NCBI RefSeq assembly: GCF_027943255.1
Contig: NC_072892.1
Location: 158,970,792 to 159,034,791, forward strand
Length of the DNA stretch: 64,000 nt
Source: Anastrepha obliqua
Lineage: Eukaryota; Arthropoda; Insecta; Diptera; Tephritidae
Reading direction: 5' to 3'
Below the pieces are notes generated by a model that saw nothing but the letters and a program-made list of their open reading frames with translations, ran no database searches and was not told the origin of the DNA. Each line of letters opens with the position of its first letter. The stretch's first letter is position 1. Below are positions 1-9,969 of the stretch, piece after piece. Made by a program: the position numbers and the translations under genes.

Positions 1-546
1 TTTTTCCAAAAATTGCTTGACATCTTGCATATCAACAGCAGCACTTCACCACAAATGTACCGAAAAGTTATGTTATGTCTGGTTCGCCATTTTGGTAACC
101 AGCCATTACAGGCCACACAATTATTGACACCCTGTTTTAAAGCGATATCTCTAGCCTTTTCCTGAATTATTGGCCCGATTATTGGAACATTTTGGCTTCG
201 GGCCCTACAAAACCACTCGTAATACATCTCGTCAATTTTTTTTCCACTTTGAATATTGTTTCCATCCATCCATTTCGCTCGGATATCTTCTTTATTTTTA
301 ACGATGTGCGCAGCCTGGGTTTTTCCAAGTTTGAACCTTAAAACAGATAATATAAGGATTCTGTACATAATTAAGTCGATTTTCTTTTTCATTGAAAACT
401 GTTTTTGCCTTCCGAATATAAATTAGAACGATGTTTTTTTTTAGTAAAACTTACCTTTTGGCTAATGCTCGTGCGGACATATTGTTTTCCTCACTAGCGA
501 TTATGATTGCAATTTTTTCTTTCAAACTCACATTCGACCGCGACAT
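1..546 (-). CDS. pogo/Tigger-like transposase, N-terminal part, two exons (546-455 and 336-1)
   Basis: Transposases of this family bind their own ends through two N-terminal helix-turn-helix domains (CENP-B type) and cut with a DDE catalytic domain. The ATG at 546-544 opens exon 1 (MSRSNVSLKEKIAIIIASEE, then MSARALAKR). It ends after base 455 at a GTAAGT donor. The acceptor TTTTAAG ends at 337, and exon 2 continues in phase from 336. Exon 2 reads FKLGKTQAAHIVKNK, KKIDEMYYEWFCRARSQNVP and GPIIQEKARDIAL, then NGWLPKWRTRHNI. This is the paired HTH_psq and HTH_CENPB arrangement, with the family hallmark NGWL-x-(K/R)-(F/W)-x-x-RH. No stop or frameshift is seen in about 142 codons before the edge. 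The catalytic triad lies outside the window. A domesticated CENP-B/jerky-like gene is less likely because element ends lie directly upstream. Confidence 0.75.
337..454 (-). other. Intron in pogo-like transposase
   Basis: Donor GTAAGT (454-449) and acceptor TTTTAAG (ending 337) bound a 118-base AT-rich intron. It interrupts the codon for Arg31. Removing it gives a continuous HTH region. Confidence 0.7.
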
Positions 547-722
547 GGTTTTACGTCTTTTCACTTTCACTGAACACACTTAACTGAGCAAACCAAACTA
601 AGCATGCGTTTTAAAAATTTTTTCAACAAACACGGGAGTCCCCTTTTTTTATTTACTCATATTGTATGTGTGTCAGTATACATAATTGTAACGAACGTTT
701 TGCATTATGTGTGTAAAGTTTT

Positions 723-1002
723 GTCCGCTCAAGGGGAGTTCGCGTCCGCTCAAGAGAGGTCTTTTTCTGATTTATTATGAAACGAAATCTCTTTGTCCGT
801 TGACAAGAGGTTCGCGTCCGCTTAATAGAGGTTTTTAGTCTAATTTTATGACAAATCACTGTCCGCGTCCGGCCAAGAGAGTGTCCGGATAAGAGAGGGG
901 CATTTGTTCTGAAAAATGCACTTAAAACTTGGTGCATGAAAAAATGTCCGCCCAAGGGAGGTGTCCGGTTATTAGAGGTGTCCGTTACGAGAGGTTTCTC
1001 TG
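723..1002 (+). repeat. Subterminal direct repeats, consensus GTCCGCTCAAGAGAGGT
   Basis: Nine degenerate copies of a roughly 17-base unit start at 723, 744, 795, 816, 861, 883, 946, 963 and 980. The unit is GTCCG plus 3-5 variable bases, then AAGAGAGGT or TTAGAGGT. The last copy merges with the element end. Copies are all in one orientation, unevenly spaced. They are plausibly transposase-binding sites; function is inferred. The apparent minus-strand open frame here (955-653) is just the repeat translated. Confidence 0.8.
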
Positions 1003-1009
1003 TAGTATA

Positions 1010-1680
1010 TTGTAATTTTTTTTTAATTCAAAATATGTTGTAATATAAATTTTTTTGAATATAAAATTTTTTGTAGAATAAGTTTTTTTTTATTTAAAAT
1101 TTTTTGTAATATACATTTTTTTGAATATAAAACTTTTTGTAGAATAACTTTTTTTTTAATTTAAAACTTTTTGTAACATAAATTTTTTTGAATATACAAT
1201 TTTTTGTAATATAAATTTGTTTGAATATAAAATTTTTTGTAGTATAATTTTTTTAAATTTAAAATATTTTGTAATATACATTTTTTTGAATATAAAATTT
1301 TTAGTAGTATAACTTTTTTTAACTTAAAATTTTTTGTAATATAAATTTTTTTGAATATAAAATTTTTTGTAGTATAAACTTTTTTTTTATTTAAAATTTT
1401 TGTAGTATAAATTTTTTTTAATATAAAATTTTTTGTAGTATAAACTTTCTTGAATATAAAATTTTTTGTAGTATATTTTTTTTTTTATTATTTTTTGTAA
1501 TAATATATAAAATTTTTTGAATGTAAAATTTTTTGTAGTATAATTTTGTGTTAATTTAAAATTTGTTGTAATATACGTTTTTTTTTAATTTAAATTTTTT
1601 TGTAATATAATTTTTTTTTTAATATAAATTTTTTCTTTTATATAATATTTTTTTTAATATTTATTTATTGTGACAAAAGC
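1010..1680. repeat. AT-rich degenerate tandem array
   Basis: Alternating blocks of the type GTAATATAAATTTTTTTGAA and TATAAAATTTTTTGTAG repeat about 14 times with irregular T-tract lengths. The approximate unit is 45-50 bases. It starts directly beside the pogo end. Confidence 0.75.
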
Positions 1681-2479
1681 GTGCGAATTCTTTGTGTAGT
1701 GCCTTTAAGTCGTGCTTGAAATGGTGCTGTGCGGCACATAAGGCTTCATTTCTAAAGTATTTTTTGTGTATCACTAACCCTTCATTGGACACCTTTCTTA
1801 AAACCTTCGGTGGGCCACCCGGGTCTGGTCTTTTTTCGTCCTGTTCGAGTACTCTTTTTAAAGATGTATACCCATAAATCGTTTGAAAATTAAATTTTAG
1901 GCAGCTATCTGGCAGCTCAAGTCGTTAGCTGCAATAGAAATCTGTTAAATTCACGTCTAAAATCGATAAATTCAGTCTGGCCAGACTCGAGTGCCCAACG
2001 GAGGGCTAAAACCACTTTCGGTACTAAAACCCATTGTATAGCACCGCCTTTTTTATAAAATTCCGTTATTAAAAATGAGTTAGGTCTTTCTTTGCATTCA
2101 GTCCTGGGTGGACCACTGCTTTCGCAAGTCCGTTGAAGTTTAAAGTGGAAGTTGAAGTGGAGTGTCATACAATTTTGTTTTTTTAGAAATTCATGCGGAA
2201 AATATCGTCAGCTCCGGTTTTAAGTTGTTTAAACATTGATAGCGTCTACTATTAACAGCAATACATTGGAAAAAAAATATTTTTAATATTTTTCTGTACG
2301 TTGAAATAGTAAATTTACATATTTTATATCCAATTTTCTCGATATCGGGTTTTTTTTATTTAAATTTTTTTTTTTTTATATTTATTCTTTTTTTGGGGTG
2401 TGACAAATAACTACATACTCGCTTTCCTTGTTCTTAAATGGCATAAACGAAATTGTAGCTGATGGAGTTAAGGTGGCAT
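1681..2479. other. Non-coding, no recognised feature
   Basis: Moderately AT-rich DNA with a few short open frames on both strands that show no domain and no coding-like composition. A long T-rich run lies at 2350-2395. Some of it may be unrecognised transposon UTR. Confidence 0.5.
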
Positions 2480-2489
2480 TTAGCATTGC

Positions 2490-2800
2490 ATTAAGCTGTA
2501 GTGCAGGCTGATGACTTAGTTCTTCTTGCCGTGTCTCCGAGCGACCCGCAGCTTTAATGTAAGGCTTTCAATGTAAGGCCCCATTAAGTTAATTTCTTTT
2601 TCCTTGTTCACTCCTCTCAGGAGCATAGGGCCTCGGCAAGACTCTTCCAGCGCACACGGCTCTGTACTGTTGTTTTCGCACCGTCCCAAGAGATGACGGC
2701 AGCTGCTGTTCGACCTTCTCCAAGTGTTTTTTGCTCGACCGCGATCTCTGCTCCCTAGCGGGTTCCAGTCCAGTGCCATTCTCGTGATGCTATCTGGTGA
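2490..2800 (-). pseudogene. Non-LTR retrotransposon 3' end (ORF2 C-terminus plus 3' tail)
   Basis: Read on the minus strand, the frame 2779-2516 begins with ALDWNPLGSRDRGRAKNTWR. This is a variant of the C-terminal WNPQG-x-R-x-x-GRP-x-x-TWRR motif of LINE polyproteins. It is followed by the 3' sequence GGCCCTATGCTCCTGAGAGG and GAGTGAACAAGGAAAAAG. The same tail is found at 9268-9382 and 62930-62985, so these are copies of one LINE family. No reverse transcriptase core is attached: this is a 5'-truncated relic. Confidence 0.7.
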
Positions 2801-2844
2801 TTAAAGTTAATTTATCTAAGTCTAAATGTAAGGTGTTCCTGCTT

Positions 2845-3463
2845 CATGCAGTTGCAAGTTTGGCGCTGAAAATATAGAGACCCTTAAGGAATGTAAAAAT
2901 CTTGGCGTATTGATCAACTACAAATTGTCGCACACCAAACATTTGGATTTAAAGCTTGCTGGCTCTACGACAGCAATAAAAGCTGCAAAAATGTGTGTCT
3001 AAAATAAATAAATCACCCTCAGATTCCCATTTCAAAAAAAACTAAAACTTGTTGATGCGTGCTCGATTTTGTTTAATGGTTGGCACAGGTTTGGGGTGTG
3101 GAAAAATATGAGCCAGTAGAAAGATTTTTGCGTTCCTTGATTAAAATACTGATTTTTTTCCCTGCAAAAACGCCGAATTACATGTTTCACATTGAAACCA
3201 AACTCCCTCCGCAATATTTGCCTACTCTTAGAGCTCAAATGTTTTATTTTTTGCACTGTCTTTCGCTGCCAAATGGCAGACTTCCGTATATTCTTGCTAA
3301 AGAGGCTGTGCGCCTTGGTGTGCGGTGGGTTAAAAAATGGAAAGATTTATCGCAAATTTTGAATATGGAGTACGTCTTTTCTCCTACTTCCTTGAGCGCG
3401 TATGTTCCACAGTTTAGAGAAAAACTAAATGCCACAGAATTCTGTTTTTTTAAACTCAGCTGA
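2845..3463 (+). pseudogene. Non-LTR reverse transcriptase fragment (thumb and C-terminal region)
   Basis: The first part (about 2865-3000) reads ETLKECKNLGVLINYKLSHT and KHLDLKLAGSTTAIKAA. This matches the (F/C)K-Y/N-LGV element and the lysine-rich helix after the YADD motif in LINE reverse transcriptases. Stops follow at about 3000. The frame then resumes at 3080-3463 with AQVWGVEKYEPVERF, FFPAKTPNYM and ETKLPPQYLPTLRAQ, typical of the region downstream of the RT. Finger/palm motifs are absent. Two frames and internal stops mark it as dead. Confidence 0.65.
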
Positions 3464-3590
3464 AAAATCGAATCTCACGGTTTGCATTCTAGTCTATCAC
3501 TTACAAACATCAAATATTTTAATGATTACTTGTCTGCTTATGCCATAAGTTTGATCTTTCGCGTAAGCGGAGGGCTTCTTAATCTAAATA

Positions 3591-4537
3591 AAGCGGTTTC
3601 CAATAAGAGGTGTTATTCCCGTAAAAGTTCAATGGTTTCGTTTCTTGTGTGGCACGTAGCGTCGTCTTGTTGAAAATAAACGTTGTCAAGATCAATACCA
3701 TCCAATTCCGGCCATTAAAAATCGTTAATCATATCTCTTGATAGCGCAATCCATTCATCGGAACTGTTGCTCCAGCTTCATTTTCGAAAAAGTAAGTTCC
3801 AATGACTCCGCCGGACCATAACCGCACCAAACAGTCACACGTTGAGGATAGAAAGGCTTTTCAACAATAACTCTTTGATTTTCTGAGCCCCACATCCGAC
3901 AATTTTGCTTGTTGACGAAGCCACCGAGATGAAAATGGGCCTCAGCACTCAAGATGATTTTTCGATGAAATTCCGGATCATTTTCATGCATTTCAACGAC
4001 CCAATCAGCAAAGACACGACGTTGTTGATGATCGGCCGGCTTGAGTTCTTGTGCTAACTGGACTTTATAAACCTTAAGACCCAAATCTTTATGCAAAATA
4101 CGGTGAAATGACGTTTGTGGAATGCCTCATACCAAAGAACGACGAGGAATGGACAATCCTGGGTTTTCTTCAACACTTTCGGCTACAAAAGCAATACTCC
4201 TATTTTCGGCTGTTCTTGAGCGACGGGTGCAGGTTTTAGTCTTCACATCACTAACTTGTCTCAACAGCTCGAATTTCGTCACCAATTTCTGTATTGCGGT
4301 CCGACAAAGTGCTTCACGATGACCCAAAAATGTTCGAGTTTTACGAACCGTCTCTGCCAATTTTTCACCATTTTATAGTGAATTTTAATAATTTCAATGC
4401 GTTGTTTAAGCGTATCGTCGCATTTTTATCAATGGCGTAGTTTCTACTTGTCAAATATCAAAAAATGACAGCTTCAAAAGTGGCATCTACCGAAATAGCG
4501 GACTATTCAAAATAACACCTGTTATTGGAAAACCCTT
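3591..4537 (-). mobile_element. mariner/Tc1-superfamily element with both inverted ends
   Basis: The left end reads AAGCGGTTTCCAATAAGAGG and the right end, inverted, AAGGGTTTTCCAATAACAGG. Extended to 28 bases they match at about 25 positions. TA lies outside each end (3589-3590 and 4538-4539). The 947-base interior carries a decayed transposase on the minus strand. The full span between ends and the TA targets argue for one ancient insertion later broken by point changes. Confidence 0.75.
3655..4370 (-). pseudogene. mariner/Tc1-superfamily transposase, inactivated
   Basis: Reading leftwards, the HTH part is at 4360-4127 (REALCRTAIQKLVTKFELL, then RRSRTAENRSIAFVAESVEE and NPGLSIPRRS). After a frame change, 4096-3755 encodes HKDLGLKVYKVQLAQELKPA, RRVFADWVVEM and HFHLGGFVNKQNCRMW, then VTVWCG. 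Intact relatives have SDEAHF at the first catalytic Asp; here the sequence is SAEAHF, so that Asp is lost. Further left (about 3690-3660), in another frame, a QQ-DDAT-like block of the second catalytic Asp survives before stops. It cannot make active enzyme. Confidence 0.75.
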
Positions 4538-4961
4538 TAAAGGTCTGAAAAGTCACTTCTACCGCTTGTCTAGTTTGTAACTTGGATGAAATATTCAGCA
4601 ATGACGTGCCTGTATCTGTACTGTCTATACAAATTTTCTGTGTATATTTTGAATGAATATGTGAATATTTTGGTGAGAAGACATTGGATTTATTAAATAT
4701 TAACATGATTTTGAAGGGTAGATTATACAGCTCTGTACAAATTCTTATCTAGATGCCGCAAGCACAGGGAGCTTGTTCTTGTTGTTGTATTGATTAATTT
4801 ACAATTTCATTTTAGGATTAGTTTTTTAATAAGCAACATTGACGAGCAAAAAAAAATTTATATGTGACTGACATACCGACTGACAACTTATGTTATAGTC
4901 GTGCGTTCTGTTATTTATTATTATGCCATTGTAGTAATTTGAATTTAATATAAAATAATGA

Positions 4962-5221
4962 GCCGGGTACAAGCGAAACCTTCCATGCTACTGTCCGGAT
5001 CTCTCGAAAACTAGACTATGCTATCTGGGTGCTTGCAGCTTTGAAAGGCTAGAATGTAACTCTGAACTGGGGCTCGTGCGACTCTTAAAATTCGCGAATA
5101 GTAGGCGCATCTTGAGTGCTGCATATTTTCGCTAAAATACGACTTTAATCTGGAATCGCTTGGAACCAAAATGGTCTCTGCGTGGCTTCGTCCAGCCAGT
5201 ATAACCTAACCTAAACTAACC
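4962..5221 (+). mobile_element. LINE 3'-UTR fragment with TAACCTAA tail
   Basis: The segment starts GAGCCGGGTACAAGCG-like after 4961 and ends in GTGGCTTCGTCCAGCCAGTA followed by a TAACCTAACCTAA-type tail. A near-duplicate 16-base flank (TAATATAAAATAATGA at 4946-4961 and TAATATGAAATAAAGA at 5222-5237) looks like a target-site duplication. That supports a 5'-truncated LINE insertion. The tail resembles the TTAGG telomere repeat only by chance. Confidence 0.55.
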
Positions 5222-5237
5222 TAATATGAAATAAAGA

Positions 5238-5894
5238 ACATGAAACAATAAAACAACAACAAACCGCTTAGGCGCCTAGCTGAGCTTCTGCTTCAATTTG
5301 TGGCATGCATTTTAATGCTGTTCTGCAAGCAAATTTATTTATTAATTTTTATTTTCTTCAAAAGTCAATAAACTACAAAATGCTGTCTTAGAACTCAAGT
5401 GCAGAAAGCACTAAAATAAGATTACCTGTAAATTTCATAATTCAGAAAATACATTCTTGAGCAAAGAAAAATTAAGCAAAACTAAATTTGAAATCTCGTT
5501 GAGTCCTCGAAGTGATTATTACTTTTTTCGTACTGAAGGTCTTGAGGTAAAAAGGAAAGCTAAAGCAAAGTGTTCTCGCAGGTATCAGAAATTTAATAGC
5601 CAGCAGTAATGCAGGGCAATCGATTACACCACTTACCAATCCATACACACAAAAAATAAAGTAAGCGCTTTCGCGGGTCTTAAACATAGTCAATAGGAGC
5701 CGAGAATTGTAAAGGAGGATGGGAGTGGCTGAAAGCCAACTTTTTCACGGCAAAATGTTTTTAAAAAATACTTTATTTAACAGTTACAGTTGACACTTTG
5801 GCCTATCCCTACGGTAGAGATACAGTCTTGGATTGCTCAAATGCCGCTCACTCGGCTAAATCAGCGAAGTGGTGTCATATGCAGCTATAAATGT
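5238..5894. other. Non-coding, no recognised feature
   Basis: AT-rich single-copy-looking DNA. A short patch near 5725-5760 (CAACTTTTTCACGGCAAAAT) weakly resembles the SINE family described at 9970, but is too short to call. Confidence 0.45.
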
Positions 5895-5898
5895 TTAT

Positions 5899-6623
5899 GG
5901 GGTTAGGAGTAGTCAGAAGCCCGAAAAAATGATGATTTTCAATAATTTTTTTTTCTTTGCTAGTCAGTTGCTTTATACAAAAATACCAAAATAAAAACAT
6001 AGCATTCATACATCACGTTTCGACTTGACTTTCGCAAAATTTCAAAAAAACAATTAATAATTCTAAAAGTTATCGCTGTTTGTGTAGAGCCCGTTTCTCC
6101 AGAAACTCCTTGCGGTGATCATCACAAGACTTGGAGATTCATCTAAAATCCATCGGACAAGGGAAATTAGTTCTATTAATAGATAATCTTGTGCCTGATC
6201 GCAGCTTTTTTTCAAAATTAACAAGATGACAGCATCAAAAAATATTTTTCAGATTTTCAGTTATACGAATTATTTAATTACTTACACTGTGTCATCTATT
6301 CCTGGGCTATATAATAGTTCTTCACCCGCCATAGCAGCTTCCAAAATATCGATATGCGGTTGCCTACATAGCATTCTACCTTCTCGAGTGTTAACGTTCG
6401 CGCGCTTATCTGCCACTTTCATACGTGCAGCATCCATTTTTCCAGCATAAGAACGCTCCGGAGCACCCGAGTGCCCTTTGTTAATTGTTGAATAACTCAA
6501 AAAGTATTTGTCGGATTTACTTAAAATTTTCACCCGACTTTTTTAAGATATTAAACTTTAAGAAAATGCAAAAACAACAAAACAAATCCAGTTTTTTTGA
6601 AAATTCTGACTACCCCTAAACCC
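5899..6623. mobile_element. TTAW-flanked non-autonomous TIR element, copy 1
   Basis: The left end reads GGGTTAGGAGTAGTCAGAA and the inverted right end GGGTTTAGGGGTAGTCAGAA. The left flank is TTAT (5895-5898) and the right flank TTAA (6624-6627), compatible with a TTAA target. The outer parts align closely with the element at 24714-25376: shared CGGTGATCATCACAAG and GAACGCTCCGGAG, and shared ATCTTGTGCCTGATCG. The middle (about 6215-6450) is different and carries an open frame on the minus strand. No transposase is recognised. TTAA targets suggest a piggyBac-like mobiliser. Confidence 0.65.
6282..6455 (-). CDS. Unidentified open segment inside TTAW element (possible captured exon or transposase remnant)
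   Basis: On the minus strand this reads AGKMDAARMKVADKRANVNT, then REGRMLCRQPHIDILEAAMA and GEELLYSPGIDDTV, stop. Composition is protein-like and GC is higher than in the surrounding element. The sibling copy at 24714-25376 has unrelated AT-rich sequence at this place. A GTGTAAGTAA sequence at the 3' end contains a potential splice donor overlapping the stop. I do not recognise the family. It may be a host exon taken up by the element, or an internal piece of the autonomous parent that the other copy lost. Confidence 0.35.
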   Translation of the reverse strand, partial: RSYAGKMDAARMKVADKRANVNTREGRMLCRQPHIDILEAAMAGEELLYSPGIDDTV

Positions 6624-6739
6624 TTAATGTATTTCGTCATGCAATGTATGCGTATAATATGTATTTTAGGTTTTATAAATTTATTTTAAATGTACATGCT
6701 TTTCTAACTTAAAATATAAATTTGAAAATTTTCACCCGT

Positions 6740-6880
6740 TTCAAATAATTTTGTTATTTTATTTTTAAAAAAATATTTTAATACTGCACATTGCAATTTA
6801 TTCCATTCAGATTTTGAATATTGTTATTTTTTTTATGTAAATATTTGCCACTTAGACCACGAGATGAGTCCGTTGTGAGC
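6740..6880. repeat. Isolated unit of AT-rich dispersed repeat
   Basis: Contains GCACATTGCAATTTATTCCA followed by TTCAGATTTTGAATATTG, matching units in the array at 7640-8370. Confidence 0.4.
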
Positions 6881-6883
6881 CGC

Positions 6884-7612
6884 GGGGGCTGGGCTACATT
6901 TCCCTCTCCATATTGAACCATCCTAAGCTTTTAACAAAGCGTAAAAGGTTGTTGATACCTAAAGTGTATTGATTATTCATATTCGTTAAGAAGTAGGTTT
7001 TAAATATCGGTTCCTGCTTCTGGCTGGATCCGGGCATGTGCAAAAAGGTGTTAAATTGTTTCCAACTCCTCCTCATTCCTACAGCTACGACAGAAATCAT
7101 GCGTATAAACCCTTATCTCCTTGCATAATTTCCTATAAGACAATGCCCTGAAAGAGCCCCTACTAAGGCCCTAATTTGAAGTCTATTCAATTTTATAATA
7201 CTCGTGGACAGACGTAGATTTAGCCTTGGCCATGTTTTCCTAGCAATTTCACAGGTATTGGCCTGAAACCCAGCATAAGATTATATTATATCGTTTGGCG
7301 ATCACATTAAGAGATAGGCGACAATGCAAGACACTCCACGATGTGGTTTGGAATACATTCAGGGCTCGTTAGGTTAGGATAGAGTGCAGATATCCGTTGA
7401 TGATATTCTGTTTATATTTCACCATTTAAAGGCTTCATGAATAGCGTTGACTTCCGCTTGAAAAACACTACAGTGATTCCGTGGGGTAAAGGATTCACTA
7501 ATAGAAAGCTCTTTGCAAAATAACCCTGATCCTACACCGGTGTCCATTCTAGATCCGTCCATGTAAATCTTAACGGGTGTGTTGGGTGTTGGCTCTTCTT
7601 CAAGCAATTATT
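6884..7612 (-). pseudogene. Jockey-like LINE fragment: RNase H start and C-terminal region
   Basis: Read leftwards, 7607-7419 encodes KIYMDGSRMDTGVGSGLF and FQAEVNAIHEAFKW. This is the first part of a LINE RNase H domain, with catalytic D in YMDGS and E in AEVNAI. The next portion is lost or scrambled near 7380. The 7100-6894 part gives, over two frames, CRSCRNEEELETI, a Cys-rich block that precedes the C-terminus, and LLRFVKSLGWFN, the usual end of these polyproteins. The reverse transcriptase is absent. Multiple frame changes mark a relic. Confidence 0.65.
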
Positions 7613-7639
7613 CCTTAATCAAATAGTTATTTTTTTAAT

Positions 7640-8370
7640 GCGCTCAAAATTATTGTATCACTCTTAATATTATTTTTTTTTAAAGCCTGCTTTTTAAACC
7701 AAAAACAATTTATTTTTATACAGTAAGGGTTTTTCTAATCCGTTTCAAATGAGTTTTTCACTCTTAATATATTCTCCAAAAAAAAAAAAAAATTTAACCT
7801 TAACAAAATGCCATTTTTTAAAATAAGATTTTAAATATTATATTTTTTTAAAGAAAATATTTTTTCAAACTAGAAACAAAATTTGCTTTTAGCAAATAGA
7901 TATTCACTCCAAAAAAAAAATTTAACATTCACACAATACAATTTTTCCAATTTTAACACTTACAGCATGCAATTTTTTCCATTCAGATTTTATACATGTT
8001 TTCAAACTAAAAATAATTTTTTTTTTACGAAATAGATCTTTACACCAAAAAGAAAAACAAAACAAAAAAAAACACAAAAAAAATTAACAAAAAAAAAATT
8101 AACACTCACAAAATATGGTTTTTCACATTTTAGCACTTACGAAATTAAATTTTTTCCATTCAAATTTTATATATTATTAATTTTTCTAATGTAAAAATAA
8201 TTTTTTTTAAACTAAAAATATTTTTTTTTTTATCAAGTTTGTAATTTTTTTAATCCGTTCTAAATTATTTTCACAATCCTAATGAAAAAAAAATTCTAAA
8301 ATTCACTCCAAAAAAATAAAAATTCTAACATTAACATAGTGCAATTTTTTCAATTCAGTTATAAAATGTT
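7640..8370. repeat. AT-rich degenerate tandem repeat, unit about 130-170 bases
   Basis: Recurrent blocks of the form AACATTCACACAATACAATT, TTTTCCATTCAGATTTTATA and AACTAAAAATAATTTTTTTT occur about five times with drift. No coding potential. Confidence 0.55.
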
Positions 8371-9185
8371 AATAACGATTTCTAAAAATTTTGCAAATTT
8401 GAAAAAAATATTTGTACTACCCCATTTTCCGTAATGGGTAGTTGAGCTTTTAATTCGAAATTTACATCTCAGTTCGTTCATTCGAACCTCATATTTCAAA
8501 GCATCTCTTAAAATAATTCTTTGTTTTAAGAAAAGCTTTAGAAAATTTTTATTTCCAAGTACAAGAAAGTTAGTTGCAATTTCAAGACCAGTTACCCGTC
8601 TCAAAACGGCGCTTTAGTGCTTCTTGAGAGGTGCCAGACCGGCACTTCAACCATTTCACCTGCCCGTTTTCTATTCGATAAATATTCCTTAAGGAACAGT
8701 TAAGAATTCTAACTACAAAAAATGCTAAGATTTGCATTGCAGAAATTTTGAAGATTTTGATTGCCGAAATTTTGAAGCATCTGGAGAGGTTTTATTTATG
8801 TGCTATGATTTTATTTTCGTGTTTTGTTCATTGCTAAATTAAAGTAACATAAAAATGAATGAACTGATTTATTATTAATATTATTATTATTTAGTATTAA
8901 AAATCACAATTTTATGCATTCTGCTGACGGTATCGATTGACCATTTTGGTCTTTTCAAAGTTAAATAACAATTGCTATATTGTAATATTGCAATATTAAT
9001 TACGAAAAATTTAATTTTTTGGCAAACGGAGATTTGTTTGGGCATACCTTTACTTTTGCGCAGGAACGTACATGAACGGCGCTTTTCTTTTAACAAACCG
9101 CTTGAGTTAGATAATTGAGACATTTTTCAGTTGTAAGAGCAACCAAGAAATTGATTTGTTTTTTGTACACAGATTTCCTACTGGC
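8371..9185. other. Non-coding, no recognised feature
   Basis: AT-rich DNA with short open frames lacking domains. A less AT-rich stretch at 8590-8670 (TTGAGAGGTGCCAGACCGGC) may be an old repeat but has no partner in the window. Confidence 0.4.
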
Positions 9186-9186
9186 G

Positions 9187-9503
9187 AAAAATGCATCCTC
9201 TAAATTTTGTTTTTCAACAACTTTTTTACTAATTGAAAAAAAAATTTTTGAGTTATGGAAATCTTCACGGCAGGCTAATCACCTACCCTGTCAGAAATCA
9301 ATATAGATTAACGAAACCAACGCAAGACTGAATCTTGTCGAGGCCCTATGCTCCCGAGAGGAGTGAACAAAAAAAAAAATGTAAATCTTCAATTTGACCC
9401 ATTCCTTGTCTGTTTGTATGCTGCAGCTGTCTCGTTTACAAGATTCAAATATGATTCACATACGACGCCATTTACCAAAATTATAAATTGCGCCACTTGC
9501 CCA
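9187..9503. mobile_element. CAAGGTGGCGC MITE copy, split by a LINE tail
   Basis: The two halves (about 9187-9267 and 9383-9503) align with the 217-base MITE at 17038-17254. Left: TCTAAATTTTGTTTTTCAAC. Right: TGCTGCAGCTGTCTCGTTTA, then ATACGACGCCATTTACCAAA and TTGCGCCACTTG. The outer TIRs are worn. The LINE insertion at 9268-9382 interrupts it. Confidence 0.65.
9268..9382 (+). mobile_element. 5'-truncated LINE 3' tail with target-site duplication
   Basis: The 115-base insert reads CGGCAGGCTAATCACCTACC at its start and ends GGCCCTATGCTCCCGAGAGG, GAGTGAAC plus an A-run. AAATCTTCA occurs on both sides (9259-9267 and 9383-9391), the signature of target-primed reverse transcription. The same sequence forms the end of the LINE at 62560-62985. 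Confidence 0.8.
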
Positions 9504-9667
9504 TACACGCCTTGTAAGTTATTTGCTCAGAGTTTCTTCGCTAATTTGTCCAAGGGTGATTGATACTTAGGTATGGTGAAAAAAAAAATTTCGACAAAAT
9601 TTAGCTTTGGCTTAGTGAAACACAAAACGAATGACGTCGGCATATCTGTCAAATTCGCTCAGAGCCG
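9504..9667. other. Short spacer
   Basis: No recognised feature between MITE and SINE fragment. Confidence 0.5.
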
Positions 9668-9805
9668 AATAACGGTCTGCTAGGTAGAGACCTCTAAAAA
9701 TCAGTGTTTTATGTTGCCTCCGAATGGCAGACAGCTTTGATAAAAACAGCTTTGCCTATACTGAAGTGCAGTGAGAAGTTTGTCATTGCCTGCTGTGGGA
9801 AAATT
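9668..9805 (-). repeat. SINE fragment, divergent
   Basis: On the plus strand it reads GCCTCCGAATGGCAGACAGC and GTTTGTCATTGCCTGCTGTG. These match the body of the full SINE at 9970-10287, without the tRNA-like head. Confidence 0.5.
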
Positions 9806-9969
9806 TTTTTGTCATAATTTGCATTGAGCACAGAACCAATCGATCTGTGTAGTCACTTATATAATATTAAGGCGGCTTTAGTGATCGCAATTAAAACTTT
9901 ATTACAAAACGCAATAAAAAAATTACAGTTTATTTTATACAAAAAAAAATTCCACCGATGAATTGCTTT

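Larger units (their letters stand above)
1..1002 (-). mobile_element. pogo/Tigger-like DNA transposon, 5' portion, cut by window edge
   Basis: The element reads leftwards. Its outer end is at 1002, where the inward sequence begins CAGAGAAACCTCTCGTAACG next to a TA dinucleotide (1003-1004). CAG starts and TA targets are usual for pogo/Tigger elements. Inside the end lie nine subterminal repeats, then the transposase start at 546, which runs open off the left edge. The other end is outside the window, so autonomy cannot be judged. Related ends occur at 14436-14612 and 43708-43905. Confidence 0.75.

Noticed and set aside
5205..5226. CCTAA/TTAGG runs (also 32567 and 36473) as telomere-like repeats
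   Set aside because: Only two to four units, each at the 3' end of a LINE fragment; best explained as LINE tails. Higher flies lack TTAGG telomeres.
6858..6900. Hammerhead-ribozyme-like GATGAGTCCGTTGTGAG
   Set aside because: The conserved GAAA partner and stem III are missing, and the sequence is the 3' end of a jockey-like LINE.
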